From positions 1,991,001 to 2,055,000 of the forward strand of contig JBBBDQ010000308.1 in the NCBI GenBank assembly GCA_037127315.1: a stretch of 64,000 nt of DNA. Reading direction: 5' to 3'. Shown here piece after piece: positions 10,330 through 20,863 of the stretch. The notes below the pieces were generated by a model that saw nothing but the letters and a program-made list of their open reading frames with translations, was not told where the DNA came from and did not search any database. The DNA comes from Ascarosepion bandense. Its lineage: Eukaryota > Mollusca > Cephalopoda > Sepiida > Sepiidae. A program made the translations under genes and the position numbers. Position 1 is the first letter of the stretch. Each line of letters starts with the position of its first letter.

Positions 10330-10500
10330 GAATCTGAAAATAAACGTTGATAAAAACAACGTCAGAAATTATAACTCTAAAAAAACTAGGAGTAAAATAA
10401 CGAAAAAGAAATTTTAACAAAATAAATAATAAAAGTAAATGGAAAATAAACGTTGTTAAAAACAATGACAGGAATTATAACCATATTGATAAATATATAA
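10330..10500. repeat. Outlying units of the 90-bp A-rich minisatellite
   Basis: Two diverged units share AATAAACGTTG, then a TAAAAACAA-type spacer and GAAATTATAAC with the array at 11575-12310. The intervening kilobase lacks clear units. Confidence 0.6.
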
Positions 10501-11214
10501 CTTTTTTACTGCTAAGAAAGTAGGTTTACTGTGTCGTGCTAGACAATTATGACGCAAGAATCTATCTTACATATCTGTGTATCTACCATTCGTCCATGAT
10601 TAGAATATTGCTGCCACATATGGTCTGGTGATAGTGCTGTTTATATTTAGTGATAAAATTATATTAAATTAAATAATTAACAAGAAAAATTAAATATATT
10701 AAATTGAACAATTAACAAGCAAAAATATGATAAAATTATATTAAATTAAATAATTAACTAACAAAAATAAAATAATGTAAAATATATTTTTATAAAATAA
10801 AAAATATAACAAACAAAATAAAATATTTGAATAAATTTAAATTAAATAAGTAGGTTAAAATGAAAATATGATAATAAAAATAAATTTTAGTAATAATAAT
10901 TTTTGAATATGATAGATAAAAGACAATGTGAAAAAAGCATCATTCAAAATGAAATAATTTAAATTAATTTTAATAGCATAACACAGATAAGATTGTTGTC
11001 ATCATCATTATTGCCTGTTTACAAAGTTTCGGCCGTTGTCCACACTAGTCACCTATAGATGCTAGAAATGTTGAGCCGAACGCCTTATTTCGACTACTGG
11101 GGTATATGATTCTCTTTCCATGTGATACGGAGGGCAAGAAAAATCATTAGCTCCAAAGATTGCAATATGAGTTCTGGCAAAAAATGATTGCTGAGAGATT
11201 AGTTCAAGAAATTC
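10501..11214. other. A/T-rich stretch with small relics
   Basis: Position 10555-10645 contains a decayed LINE piece (a TACCATTCGTCCATGATTAG stretch resembling the IRPCIEYCCHIWSG segment). Positions 10620-10800 hold short A/T tandem units around AAATTATATTAAATTAAATA. On the minus strand, 10985-11050 resembles the GGCCGAAAC-type tail of the second SINE family. Confidence 0.45.
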
Positions 11215-11480
11215 ATACGCTGATGTCCTCAAGAACACATAGCTCAATGGGTATAGGCATTGGATAATTAATATGACCCAAGAGCTGTGAGTTCAATACC
11301 AGGTTGCAATTTGGAGAGGTAAGTTAAAGGGAGATAACTACATGCAATCTGGAGTGGCATAATTGAATGAGAATTATATACCACGGTGATCGAAATAGAA
11401 GGAACAGTTCAAAATTCCTATCATACAACGCCCGAAACTTCGTAAAAATGGCGATAAGAATCTCAGCAATATAAATAAGA
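11215..11480 (+). mobile_element. Second tRNA-derived SINE family (SINE-2)
   Basis: A tRNA-like head has an A-box-like AGCTCAATGGGTATAGGC and a B-box-like GTGAGTTCAATACC, followed by a body including AAAGGGAGATAACTACATGC. The tail CGCCCGAAACTTCGTAAAAATG matches the tail ACGGCCGAAACGTCGTGAAT in other copies. The head also occurs at 42170-42258, and the tail at 19400, 19800, 47885 and 52200. The tail resembles one half of a hammerhead ribozyme core (see findings). It has no coding capacity. Confidence 0.65.
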
Positions 11481-11574
11481 AATCTGGATTAAATTATCAG
11501 AATTATAAACTAATTTTCATGGAGAGGATATTTAAGAAAAATTAGGAAAAAAAATTTTTAATAAAAATAAAACT

Positions 11575-12310
11575 AAAATAAACGTTGATAAGAACAATGA
11601 TAGAAATTAAAATTATAAAAAGCTAGGTGTAAAATAACAAAAATTAATTAATAAAATAAATATGAAAAGAAAAACAATGATAGAAATTGCAACTATTAAA
11701 TAAGTTAGAGGTAAAATAACAAAGCAAAATGAAAGGAAAATAAACGTTGAAAAAAATGAAAGAAATTACAACTATTAAAAACTAGAAGGAAATAAAAATT
11801 AACAACATATATAATAAAATAAAATAAAAATAAACGTTGAAAAAAAATGAAAGAATTTAAACTATTAAAAACTAGAATTAAATAAAATTAACAACATATA
11901 TAAAAAAATAAAAGGAAAATAAACGTTGAAAAAATGAAAGAAATTACAAATATTAGAAACTAGAAGTGAATAAAAATTAAAAACATATATAATAAAATAA
12001 AAGGAAAATAAACGTTGAAAAAAAGAAAGGAATTTCAACTTTTAAAAACTAGAAGTAAATAAAAATTAACAACTTAATATAATAAAATAAAAGGAAAATA
12101 AACATTGAAAAAAATGGAAGAAATTATAACTATTAAAAACTAGAAGTAAATAAAAAATTAACAACTTAATATAATAAAATAAAAGGAAAATAAGCGTTGA
12201 AAAAAAATGAAAGAAATTACAACTATTAAAAACTAGAAGGAAATAAAAAATTAAGAACATATATAATAAATTTAAAGGAAAATAAACGTTGAAAAGAAAT
12301 TAAATAAATA
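11575..12310. repeat. About 90-bp A-rich minisatellite array
   Basis: Seven to nine units of roughly 85-95 bp contain, in order, GGAAAATAAACGTTGAAAAA, GAAAGAAATTACAACTATTA and AAAACTAGAAG. Central units are very similar to each other and the left end is more diverged, consistent with recent homogenisation in the middle. No spacers or coding potential. Confidence 0.85.
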
Positions 12311-12354
12311 AATTATAAAAATAAATGGTATAAAGTTCCAGTGTCCTGAATTAT

Positions 12355-12632
12355 TTTCAATCAATCACTCATGTGATACACGCTTGGACGATCATGTCGC
12401 AGAATATTTTCCCGCGGTAGATTGCCATTACATTCTACAGTAGACTGGTTTCCAACCAAGGCTATAGAATCCAGTCTGTTCTGCTACTTATCCCACAGCT
12501 TGATGGAAGAGACTGATTAATGCTTTGCCCAAGGGCTTTTGCGCCTAAGTGAATGCAACGAATTCAACTGAAATTCGAATTTTCCATTTCTCTTTCCGAG
12601 CCGATATCTAGTGCACCACTGCGCATAACCTA
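12355..12632 (-). mobile_element. tRNA-derived SINE (family 1), degenerate
   Basis: Minus strand: head near 12632 with GCAGTGGTGCACTAGATATC, B-box region AATTCGAATTTC, then the family body and the GATCGTCCAAGCGTGTATCA tail. Divergence is high and no target-site duplication is obvious. Confidence 0.8.
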
Positions 12633-13354
12633 CTTTCAATCAGCGTTTTGAATTTGGTCATCGTCACTGACCGCCGCTCTATCGGAATGTTCTCGGTTTT
12701 CCGAAGCAATAATTTTACTTCTGAAGTACTCAAAAAACAGTACTTTTAGCTATAGCACCATCTCAAGAATTGGCATCTAACTTTCTTGCTGTTTAAACTG
12801 CTTTTTATCTTTTCTGTCAGAAATTAAAGTCGGAAGAAGTCTCACGTTATGTACCACTTTCTGTTTTATCGTAAAAAAAAAACATTTAAAATAAACAATC
12901 CGAACACGAATGATCACGTCAGGGTCACCAGTGAAGCTATGGGGTGTGAGGCGTGAGGTGAGACAGAAAGATAGAGACAATAATAATAACGATCGCTTGA
13001 CATTTGTCGAGGGACGTACTAATTACTCTTGTCTTCTTTTCTCACTGAAGACAGTCATCTTGTTCGTGGTTTTATTTCTTTTTCTGGGTGCTCCGACCAG
13101 GTCATTTGGAAATTCACTCCTGGACGTGATTCTGGCCTTTCTATTTTGTTTCGACCTAGTTTTCTATTGACCGAAAAACATTTCGCATCGAGGTGTGAAA
13201 TTTTGCAAGTTTTGTGTGTGTTGAGCAAAGTTTGTAAATTCGAGAAAATTTGGTTATTTCTAACAAAATCAATGTGTCAGTGCTTAGCATATGAATTTTT
13301 AAATGTTGAACTTTTTGATCACCACAATCGAAATGTTATTTCTTTGACTGTTTA
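12633..13354. other. Unassigned sequence
   Basis: Overlapping open frames of 86 and 110 codons at 12910-13361 lack a recognisable domain and repeat landmarks. They might be a fragment of an unrecognised retroelement. I do not call a gene. Confidence 0.35.
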
Positions 13355-13430
13355 TAAATAAATGTAAATTATTTAAAATTTACAATGTGCTCACAAATCG
13401 TATAGAAAGATGTGTCGAAATATAAAAGGC
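13355..13430. repeat. Flanking repeat copy left of an RTE insertion
   Basis: Contains AAATCGTATAGAAAGATG and TCGAAATAT landmarks that recur at 15255-15325, on the other side of the RTE LINE. The RTE elements therefore seem to have landed in an older repeat array. Confidence 0.6.
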
Positions 13431-13550
13431 GTTCAATAAAATACGCCACAAAGAATTCAAGGAGATGCTCAGCAGCCTCGACATATTTGGGAAAGACATT
13501 AAGGTAATTTAGAATATTTACTGGCAGCAAACTGCCTGCATACGATATTT
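13431..13550 (+). mobile_element. RTE/BovB-like LINE short fragment
   Basis: It encodes a degenerate FNK.RHKEFKEMLSSLDIFG followed by YWQQTACIR, i.e. the segment just after RT motif A. It duplicates 14115-14225 at lower quality, which suggests two separate insertions or a local duplication. Confidence 0.7.
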
Positions 13551-13809
13551 ATAATATTTATAATCTTATATGATTGTATCATGTTTTGAACTCATTGATG
13601 ATTCAAATCAGAACACCTGATGTTTTACAATTAAGATCTCTTGACAGTGATCATTTCAAAATTCTACTACTCTCTTTTCGATTGGACTACATCTGATAAT
13701 GTGATATTTTCGATCGCTCCCATTTGACTTTCTAATTCTCCCAAAATTTTCTGATCAGTAATGGCAATTGTGAATATAAATATTTCAGTACAGGAAATAT
13801 CTCCAAGAA
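13551..13809. other. Unassigned sequence between two RTE pieces
   Basis: No clear LINE homology until about 13810. The open minus-strand frame here is a shadow. Confidence 0.35.
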
Positions 13810-15152
13810 TGGTGAAAATACCAGATGACTTAAGCAGATAAAATTTCATAGCTCTGCCTAAGAAGCCAGGCGCAATCGAATGTAAACTCCGCCGAACAAT
13901 CAGTTTGATGAGCCACATAACGAAACTCATTGTCCGAATCCTGATGGATAGAGCGCGAAGCAGAATCAGGTCGGAGATACTATAAGAACAGTGCGATTTC
14001 GTCAAGGACACATGAACAAGGAATGCGATATTTATGCTTAGGTTGCTGTCAGAAAGGGCGATACAAATGAAAAAGGACGTTGCCCTATGTTTTATAGACT
14101 ATGCCAAGGCGTTCGACAAAGTAGGCCACAAAGAATTGTTAGAAATGCTCAGCAACCTCGACATATTTAGGAAATATATTAAAGTAATCAAGAACCTCTA
14201 CTGGCAGCAAACTGCTTGCATCCGGACAGGTAACGAATTCAGCAGATCCACAAAGATAGAAAGTGGGGGAAGACAAGGATGTGTCTTTCAACTTGTACAA
14301 CGAGACTATCCTGAGGACCCTAGATGTTATGCCAGGGTTTGTCATCGGATGCCACAATTTAAACAACATAAGGTACGCAGATGATACAGTGCTGATTGCA
14401 GACACGGAAAGGAACTACAAGACCTCTTACAAAAGAAAGCTAAAGAGAGGGACTACAAATAAACTGCAAGAAAAACATATACATGGTTATTAGCAAAAAG
14501 AACAGCCCGAAATGCCAAATACAGGTCGGGGATATTAAAATCAAGCAGGCACAGAAATTTAAATACCTGGGAAGTGTTCTAACAGAACACGGTAAGTGCG
14601 ACACAGAAATACGAAGGCGAATTGGTATGGCGAAAGACAAGTTCCTGATACTGAGTAAAGTATTAAGACACAGGAAACTTTCACTAGAAACAAATAAGAA
14701 AGTACTAATTGCTAGGTGATGTCAGTTCTTCAATATGGCAGTGAATGTTGGACAGTGTCAACAAAGATGAAGGAAAAACTTGAAGGAGCTGAAATGTTCT
14801 ACAGAAGGATGCTGCGGATATCATGGACCGAGCACGTGAGAAATGATAAGGTAATGGAAAGAATGGAAACGAAAAAGAAATTAATATTGGGCATAAGGAA
14901 GGGAACATTTAAGTTCCTGGGAGATGCATTGAGAAAGGAAGGCTTGGAGAACCTGATACTAACAGGCCAGATGGAGAGAAAAAGAGACAGATGAAAATAA
15001 CGGATAACATATTCGAAGGGCCTGAGCAGGTGGTTGACAGAATGGGGGCTGCGAGATGTTACAGGAGAAAGCGTGCTAAGATCCACCAGGTATAGGGAGA
15101 CGTGAAAGGTCATGATCGCCTACGTCCTGAAGGGACATAGCAAATAGAAGAA
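13810..15152 (+). pseudogene. RTE/BovB-like LINE reverse transcriptase relic
   Basis: The most complete RTE copy in the window. In order it carries an IPDDLSR-type and ALPKKPGAIEC segment (13820-13880), RTISLMSHITKLIVRILM (13890-13950), KKDVALCFIDYAKAFDKVGH with the motif A aspartate (14070-14125), YWQQTACIRTGNEF (14195-14240), a damaged GGRQGCV motif B (14265-14285), YADDTVLIADTE (14373-14408), KFKYLGSVL (14550-14575), YGSECWTVSTKMKEKLE (14730-14785), FYRRMLRISWTEHVRND (14790-14845), and the BovB-like C-terminal K-R-D-R region ending near 14990. The 3' end is the AGAAGAAG run at about 15147. Several frameshifts and an in-frame stop make it non-functional, and the endonuclease domain is missing, so it is 5'-truncated. 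Function in the intact family: reverse transcription of element RNA at a nicked target. Confidence 0.88.
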
Positions 15153-15159
15153 GATATAT

Positions 15160-15475
15160 GTATGTCAAACTTCACTCATGTGTGAAATAATTTCTTCAAA
15201 TATTACCTATTGAAATAAATACGAACTTTTGAACCAATTCATGAGTTTTACGTCTTAAATTTAAATGTGAATTATTTAAAATGTACAACCTGCACAGAAA
15301 TCGTATAGAAAGATGAGTCGAAATATCAGCTTTTAAAAGATGTATGTATGTCCAATTTGAGTCATGCATGAAACGAAATCCTAGTCAATTATCAAAATGA
15401 CAACAAACTTTTGTAACAAGTAAATAAGTTTCATATCTGAAATTTAATTCTGAAGTATTTTCTTTGTAAAAAAAA
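15160..15475. repeat. Old tandem repeat, about 175-bp unit, right of the RTE
   Basis: Two diverged units begin near 15157 (ATGTATGTCAAACTTCACTC) and 15335 (ATGTATGTCCAATTTGAGTC). The first unit includes the segment also found at 13355-13430. Confidence 0.55.
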
Positions 15476-15492
15476 TATTGCTGTTTTATATT

Positions 15493-15640
15493 TGTTGTGG
15501 GAGCTCCCCTTTTTCTATGATAATGAACTCTACTTGAGTATACATATACTCCTGCCATAGAGAGAACAGTAGGGTTATCGGAGAGTAGCGGGACGGATCA
15601 GGTAAGTGAGGACTGGGCAGCTGCTGCCGATTTGTGGTAT
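15493..15640 (+). mobile_element. LTR fragment
   Basis: It begins TGTTGTGGGAGCTCCCC and shares about 85 bp, including GAGTATACATATACTCCTG, with the LTR at 43235. Homology fades after about 15580 and the 3' terminus is not found. The GTATACATATAC dyad is a shared feature of the two copies. Confidence 0.6.
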
Positions 15641-15910
15641 TTTTTCTTCTCTGGTCTTATCTGGTTCTTTTAAAAATTGAGTGTAGCAGAGGGCGACAGA
15701 TACTTACGAACCGAACTTTTTCAGCATCTATATCAATATATCAGATATTTTAATTCCACTTGAGGTCTTGAGAGTGCTTTTGTCCAAGATAGGGAGCCGC
15801 CATGAAAGAAGACGCATCGACTACCAAAGGTGAATATTCGGTGTCTGCTCGGTGGTAGTACGTTAATGGTTTGTTTCTGGTCCTATTGATTTTTACTTTC
15901 TCATTGAGCC
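15641..15910. other. Unassigned sequence
   Basis: No element recognised; possibly the remainder of the LTR element starting at 15493. Confidence 0.3.
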
Positions 15911-15914
15911 ACCT

Positions 15915-16048
15915 GTTGTGCTGCAGTGGATATTAACTTGGAACGAGAAGTCGGAGAGCCGAGTTCGAATTCCACTTGAATTCATTGCATTCACTTGCGC
16001 ACAAATACACATTCTGTTCATATCTATCTATCTATTTATGTCGGTTCT

Positions 16049-16103
<55 letters not shown>

Positions 16104-16112
16104 GCATAGTTC

Positions 16113-16170
<58 letters not shown>

Positions 16171-16345
16171 TCCCTCTAGCTATGGATTAAATAGCAAGAC
16201 AGAATAGGTTCTGTATCCTTAGTTGGCAACGAGTTAACCAGAGAAAGTAATGACAACCCATCCCGGTAAAATATTCTGCCCAGCCAATGTCTCTTACGAG
16301 ACATGATTGCCCAAATTGTATCACGTAGGGCACTTCAGAAAATCA
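15915..16345 (+). mobile_element. tRNA-derived SINE (family 1) split by an expanded ATCT microsatellite
   Basis: The head (GTGCTGCAGTGGATATTAAC, then GAGTTCGAATTCCAC) and the distal half (CCCTCTAGCTATGGATTAAA through ACGAGACATGATTGCCC) are both present. Where other copies have the short CTTGGGAAAGGTATTAAT-to-CTCTTC segment, this copy has ATCT repeats (16020-16168). The repeat grew inside the SINE, and it generates spurious YLSI-repeat open frames on the plus strand. Confidence 0.85.
16024..16168. repeat. (ATCT)n microsatellite inside a SINE
   Basis: Three ATCT blocks are separated by TTATGTCGGTTCTTC and GCATAGTTC. It is the likely product of replication slippage. Confidence 0.95.
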
Positions 16346-16462
16346 CCCGGGTAATCAAATATCGATGAGATACCATTACCGTCCTGATATGCATAAACTG
16401 CTTGTTCGAATGTATGTTGTCTTGAGTAAAAAATAGTTCCAATCCTCATGAGAAATTTATTC

Positions 16463-16520
<58 letters not shown>
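16463..16520. repeat. (ATT)n microsatellite
   Basis: About 19 ATT units without interruption. Confidence 0.95.
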
Positions 16521-16936
16521 TTCCTTTTAACTTTAATTTGCAGTTTCTTTCCAATTTCAAAGTTAGCAATTTTTCATTTATTTTTTAATCCGGCTTATCT
16601 TTGGAAAAGCAGACCAATTAATCTATCAACTTTTTTTTCTTTCGCGTTTTGAAGCATAACAACAGAAACAGATTAGACAGATCTGTTGTCTATCGATATA
16701 TAATGCGCGACAGGAACGTCAATATATTGAGTGATTCAAAAGAAACTTTTTAAAATTTGACTTTTGAGTTAAAGGCAGCAATAATGAAATCGCCATTGAT
16801 TTTTGATAATATTCTCGTTAACCTATTTATAAAAAAATGCATTATCAAATAGTCATGAAATTAAATTACTATTTTTTTATCACAGAATGTTATTATTCAT
16901 CGCTCGATCTATTCATCTGTAAAATTATGCCCATTG
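16521..16936. other. Unassigned A/T-rich sequence
   Basis: No repeat family, gene or structured feature recognised. Confidence 0.4.
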
Positions 16937-16992
<56 letters not shown>

Positions 16993-17005
16993 GTGTGACT
17001 CTTTT

Positions 17006-17057
<52 letters not shown>

Positions 17058-17070
17058 GTGCGACTCTTTT

Positions 17071-17134
<64 letters not shown>

Positions 17135-17135
17135 A
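16937..17135. repeat. Higher-order TATC microsatellite
   Basis: Three TATC arrays are separated by two nearly identical 14-16 bp interruptions (TGTGTGACTCTTTTT and TGTGCGACTCTTTTT), giving a larger repeating unit of about 65-70 bp. Plus-strand frames of YLSI repeats are translation artefacts. Confidence 0.95.
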
Positions 17136-17204
17136 CATTTCTCTCTACCTCAGTCTATTTGGATTTATTTATTCCTTTTCATTTTATTCCGTATCTTTAA
17201 ATCT

Positions 17205-17209
<5 letters not shown>

Positions 17210-17269
<60 letters not shown>

Positions 17270-17360
17270 GCATTCTCTCGGTTTATTCATGTCTGTATAT
17301 ATATGTTTATGCATACCTTTCTATGCATCTAATAACTCTCTCTTTCTCACACTGTCTCAC

Positions 17361-17401
<41 letters not shown>
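17210..17401. repeat. CT, CA and TA microsatellites
   Basis: (CT)n at about 17211-17248 passes directly into (CA)n at 17249-17268; (TA)n follows at about 17364-17401. Confidence 0.95.
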
Positions 17402-17406
<5 letters not shown>

Positions 17407-17589
17407 GAGTAAATTTGAAGGTATACTTAGTATCATGGATAGAATATCCATATATCAGTGTGTGTGTGGGGGGTTTGTTTTTGGTCGTTTGCTGACAATA
17501 TTTGTTGGTCTTGGTATACACAATCGCGTTATTTTTTTTTAAGATTTAGGGTTTGATTGTTATTAAAAAAATATTTCTAAAAAAGCAGA

Positions 17590-18115
17590 CCAATATTTGC
17601 AGTCCTGTGTATGACGCTAATCTGAATCCGGCAGGAAGGCCTCTGATTTGGAGGTTGTGAGGCGCATGAAACAACCTCTCAATTGCTGTTGTTCCCAGCT
17701 ACACCCTGACCCGGAGTGGTAGGGTTCCAGCTACAGGCTAACTAAATAGTTAACTCCCAAACTGGGGTCAAAACATTATGAAAGTATAAAATAGACTTTT
17801 ATATAAATATATTCGTAACAATAGATTTTTATAGAAAGATGTACATTTTTGAAAAAAAAAATTATTGACAAAACATTTTTTGAAGGAAAAAAATATTACT
17901 AGCAATAGAGTTTTGAATACAAACTAGAAGACATTTTCAGTTTTCTAAAATAAAAAAAAAATTAATCAAAATCTGATTAAATCAACCTTCTCACTATAAC
18001 CGGACATTAAAAAATAATATCTTAAAACTCTACCTTTTTGGTATTAAATAACCCACAGAGGTGTTGATATGCCGTTAAACAAAACTCAAAATCAAGCTCA
18101 AACTCAAACCAATAT
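17590..18115 (-). mobile_element. Element E, single-unit copy (inverted relative to the right edge)
   Basis: On the minus strand the order is: head with GTTTGAGTTTTGTTTAACGG and TTAAAAATACTT-like segments (18110 down to about 17965), one unit of the sequence that is tandemly amplified at 62.1-63.9 kb (17955 to 17765), then the tail TTTTGACCCCAGTTTGGGAG and AACAACAGCAATTGAGAGG (17760 to 17600). It gives the unexpanded layout of a family with no recognised coding sequence. Class unknown. Confidence 0.7.
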
Positions 18116-18145
18116 TTACCACCAGTCACTATCATATATACATAT

Positions 18146-18182
18146 AGCATATATATATATATATTTATATATATATATATAT
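18146..18182. repeat. TA microsatellite
   Basis: Alternating TA with one TTTATA interruption. Confidence 0.9.
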
Positions 18183-18299
18183 GTCTTTCTAATTTAGGAT
18201 GTTATAGCAACCATGGCTCTTCACAATTTCCTTTAATTTCCTAAGATGAACGATTAGCTATAAGTTGTTTCTGTTTTATTTCAAATATGATTTTTTTTC

Positions 18300-19095
18300 T
18301 TTTTTTTTTAATTATTTCACCCCGAGCAAGGCGGAAACGCTACTGATGTGCAGGGGGTTACATAAATGTAAAAAGATTAATTAGAAAAGAGTGAGGAGTA
18401 CAAACTAATTAGAAAGGAACAATAGAAAGCTGAGAAAGCAGGTGCGATGACAGATACATAGGTGGAGAGAAAGGGAAGGTTATACAGGGGAGGGGAGAGA
18501 GCTAGAGTCCAGTGGTTAGTAGATGAGTATTGACTTTGTAGCCGTCAGGAAAGCAAGAATACGGGAGCGAGTTCCACAGGCGGGAAGTGCGAGAGAAGAA
18601 GCTGCAGGAGTAGAATTGTCGTCTGCATTTGGCTAACCTGACTGTGAATGGGTGGGACCCAGATGCCAGTCTGGTTGCACGAGTAAACACCTGTTGAGGA
18701 GGCAGCAGTGACTTAAGTTCGTCTGAGCAGAAGCCATGAAAGTATTTATAGAACAGACAAAGGGAGGCCACCTTTCGACGATGGGGAAGTGGCTGCAGTC
18801 GAGCCGCCAGATCAGTACCTATCACATTACAGACTCTCCTTTGGAGCCTGTCAAGAAAACTGAGGAGAACGGCAGGGGTGCCTGACCATAAATGGCAGCA
18901 GTACTCAATGCACGGACGGATGGTTGACTTGTATATATGCAGGATGGATTGAGGTTGAAAAATCATCCTGGATCGACATAGTGACCCAACATTCTTAGCA
19001 GTAGATTTTGCTATGGATTCAATATAGTGGTTCCATTTGAGGTCTGAGGACAGGTTAAGTCCGAGGAGGCGTAGTGTATTACTCTCCACATCTTC
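18300..19095 (-). mobile_element. CR1/Jockey-group LINE, 5'-truncated copy with ORF2 C-terminus
   Basis: A 195-codon open frame on the minus strand (19089-18502) begins inside ORF2 at the TLRLLGLNLSSDLKW segment and continues through IRPCIEYCCHLWSG, RRKVASLCLFYKYFHGFCSD, RLWNSLPYSCFP and HLLTTGL with only a 12-15 residue deletion near the end (the NLQKFKC segment is missing). The 3' UTR, the family terminal block and an A/T-rich tail extend to about 18300. The reverse transcriptase itself is absent. Insertion was by the usual 5'-truncating mechanism. The apparent start methionine is not a true start; the frame is open only because the copy is relatively young. Confidence 0.9.
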
Positions 19096-19099
19096 AAAT

Positions 19100-19309
19100 T
19101 AGCTAAAAGATGTTTGGTGTCACGAAACAATTTCAAATTATTTTTGTTGACTAGTGTTATTAATGTATCTGTTCGTAATGTTTGCATACCCTATAACCGA
19201 TATAATCCCCGGCGTTTTATTTTCTTAATTACCTTGAATGTAGTGATAACGATTTAAAAAAAACAAAAGAAAACATTAAGTCTTACATGCTGGTATCTAT
19301 ATGAGAGCT
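19100..19309. other. Unassigned sequence
   Basis: No recognised family. Confidence 0.35.
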
Positions 19310-19465
19310 GCATTAAAGGGAGACAACTACATGGCATCGCGAAAAGACATGACACATGAAAAAGAATGATTTCCTAGTGGTCGAAAAAAAAAACACCTGA
19401 TAAAGGCCGGAGCGTACAACGGCCGAAACGTCGTGAATATGGCAATAAAGATTTTATTTTACAAG
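19310..19465 (+). mobile_element. SINE-2, body and tail
   Basis: Body GAGACAACTACATGGCATCG, then the tail CCTGATAAAGGCCGGAGCG and ACGGCCGAAACGTCGTGAAT. The tail has complementary arms GGCCG and CGGCC between CTGATAA and GAAAC, as in stem II of a hammerhead ribozyme, although the essential G of CTGATGA is A here. Confidence 0.65.
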
Positions 19466-19794
19466 CGGACCAGTCAATTTTTAAGAGTGCCGCTAATGGT
19501 GGGCACATGTATAACAGGATTAGACACAGGTTCATTTCAACCAGACTTTCTTAACTGGGCTGCATATGGACCATGGGGAATCAATGTAACATAAATAGGG
19601 ACCCACACAAAGATAACAGCCTGTGGCTCCGCAGCAATATTTTAGTGGTCCATAGTCCAACTTTCACTTCGGAACGGTTGTTACGACTAAAAATTAGAAT
19701 TTCTATACTAATATACACCGCAATAAAAAACTAAAATTGATTAATTACTCATATATATAAAAATGGTTTGTTATGAACTATTTTAAGTCACCTG
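19466..19794. other. Unassigned sequence
   Basis: No recognised family; a TATATATA run lies near 19750. Confidence 0.35.
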
Positions 19795-19864
19795 AAGCAG
19801 GATGGAACGTACAATACTCAAAACGTCGTGAATATTGCAACAATACTAAAAATGTAAAACGTGT
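19795..19864 (+). mobile_element. SINE-2 tail fragment at the edge of the 100-bp satellite
   Basis: ACTCAAAACGTCGTGAATATTGCAACAAT-type sequence (19818 onward) is the SINE-2 tail and runs directly into the first unit of the satellite array, which suggests that the satellite grew from this tail. Confidence 0.55.
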
Positions 19865-19902
19865 AAATAATTAGAATGCTTCATCTCAGAAATATAGACA
19901 AA

Positions 19903-20608
19903 CTAGCAGTATATCCCGGCGTTGCTTGGTTGTAATGAAAGCTTTAAAACTAATCCATGGTCCTAGAGGTCAAACTCTTTGGACGTTGACACGAAGGACT
20001 AAAAAGCAATAGTTGTATCCAGTTAAAGCGAAACTGTAGACTGAAAGAAAAATGAATGGATGTAAGTCAAATTTTGATTTCCTGCTAACGATATCAAATA
20101 AGTTTTTTTCGTCGTAAACTGAATTTTGAAGGCTAAATAAGTCCTCTGAGTAAATGGTATCATGGCTGAGGCTAAGAACTACAATTATACCTACTAAGAG
20201 CCAAAACCGAAGCAAAAACTAAAATAAAAGGGCTGAAAAGAATACAGACATACAGGCAGATAAACAGACACACACACAAACATCTTGCCTTATCGATTTT
20301 CTGCACTATTGTAAGAACTGCAACCTTGACAATTCTGAATATCGTGTCTTATGTCTTTGTCTATGAGCGTATCAAATTTGATTAAAATCGGACCACTTCT
20401 TCTATAAACCGACTTTTTCGATTATCGGTTTTTGATATTTATCGGGGGTACCTCAACACAAAACCTAGCTAAGAACACTCGAAGTCACTTATAATAAAAC
20501 TGTGTAAATTTTCAAGAAAATCGGTTCAGCCGTTTCGGACTTTATAGGTAACGGACACACACATACACACACACACATACAAAGTTCCACATATTATATA
20601 AGTTTAGA
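19903..20608 (-). mobile_element. Non-autonomous Helitron, complete
   Basis: Read on the minus strand it starts TCTAAACTTATATAATATG at 20608 and ends with a short GC hairpin (CAAGCAACGCCGGG) and CTAG at 19903. It sits between A and T without a target-site duplication, as Helitrons do. The flanking satellite reads ATAGACAAA then TATTGAATG, which joins into an intact satellite unit and fixes both boundaries. Length is 706 bp. It has no Rep or helicase coding sequence, so it would rely on an autonomous partner. Two relatives: 51391-52115 and the fragment 25296-25846. Confidence 0.88.
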
Positions 20609-20863
20609 TATTGAATGCAGATATGATAACAAAGATGAAGACAACAATCTGAATAATAAAAATAGTACAAATAATTACAATTCCTCATCTCAAAAATATA
20701 GACAACTATTGAAGGTAAATATGGAAACAAAGATGAGGACAACAATTTGAGCAATATAAATAGTGTAAATAATTAATATCCCTTTTCTCAGAAATATAAA
20801 CAAATATTGAATGTGAATATGGCAACAAACATAAGAACAGTCTGAACAATGTAAATAGAATAA

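Noticed and set aside
11575..12310. CRISPR array
   Set aside because: Units are tandem and contiguous with no unique spacers; eukaryotic A-rich minisatellite. The same applies to 19865-22712 and 62105-63962.
13029..13361. 110-codon open frame as a host gene
   Set aside because: Overlaps another frame of similar length, no recognised domain; left as unassigned.
15918..17495. Long plus-strand frames rich in YLSI repeats, looking like membrane proteins
   Set aside because: They are translations of ATCT/TATC microsatellites in several frames; no start context, no non-repetitive domain.
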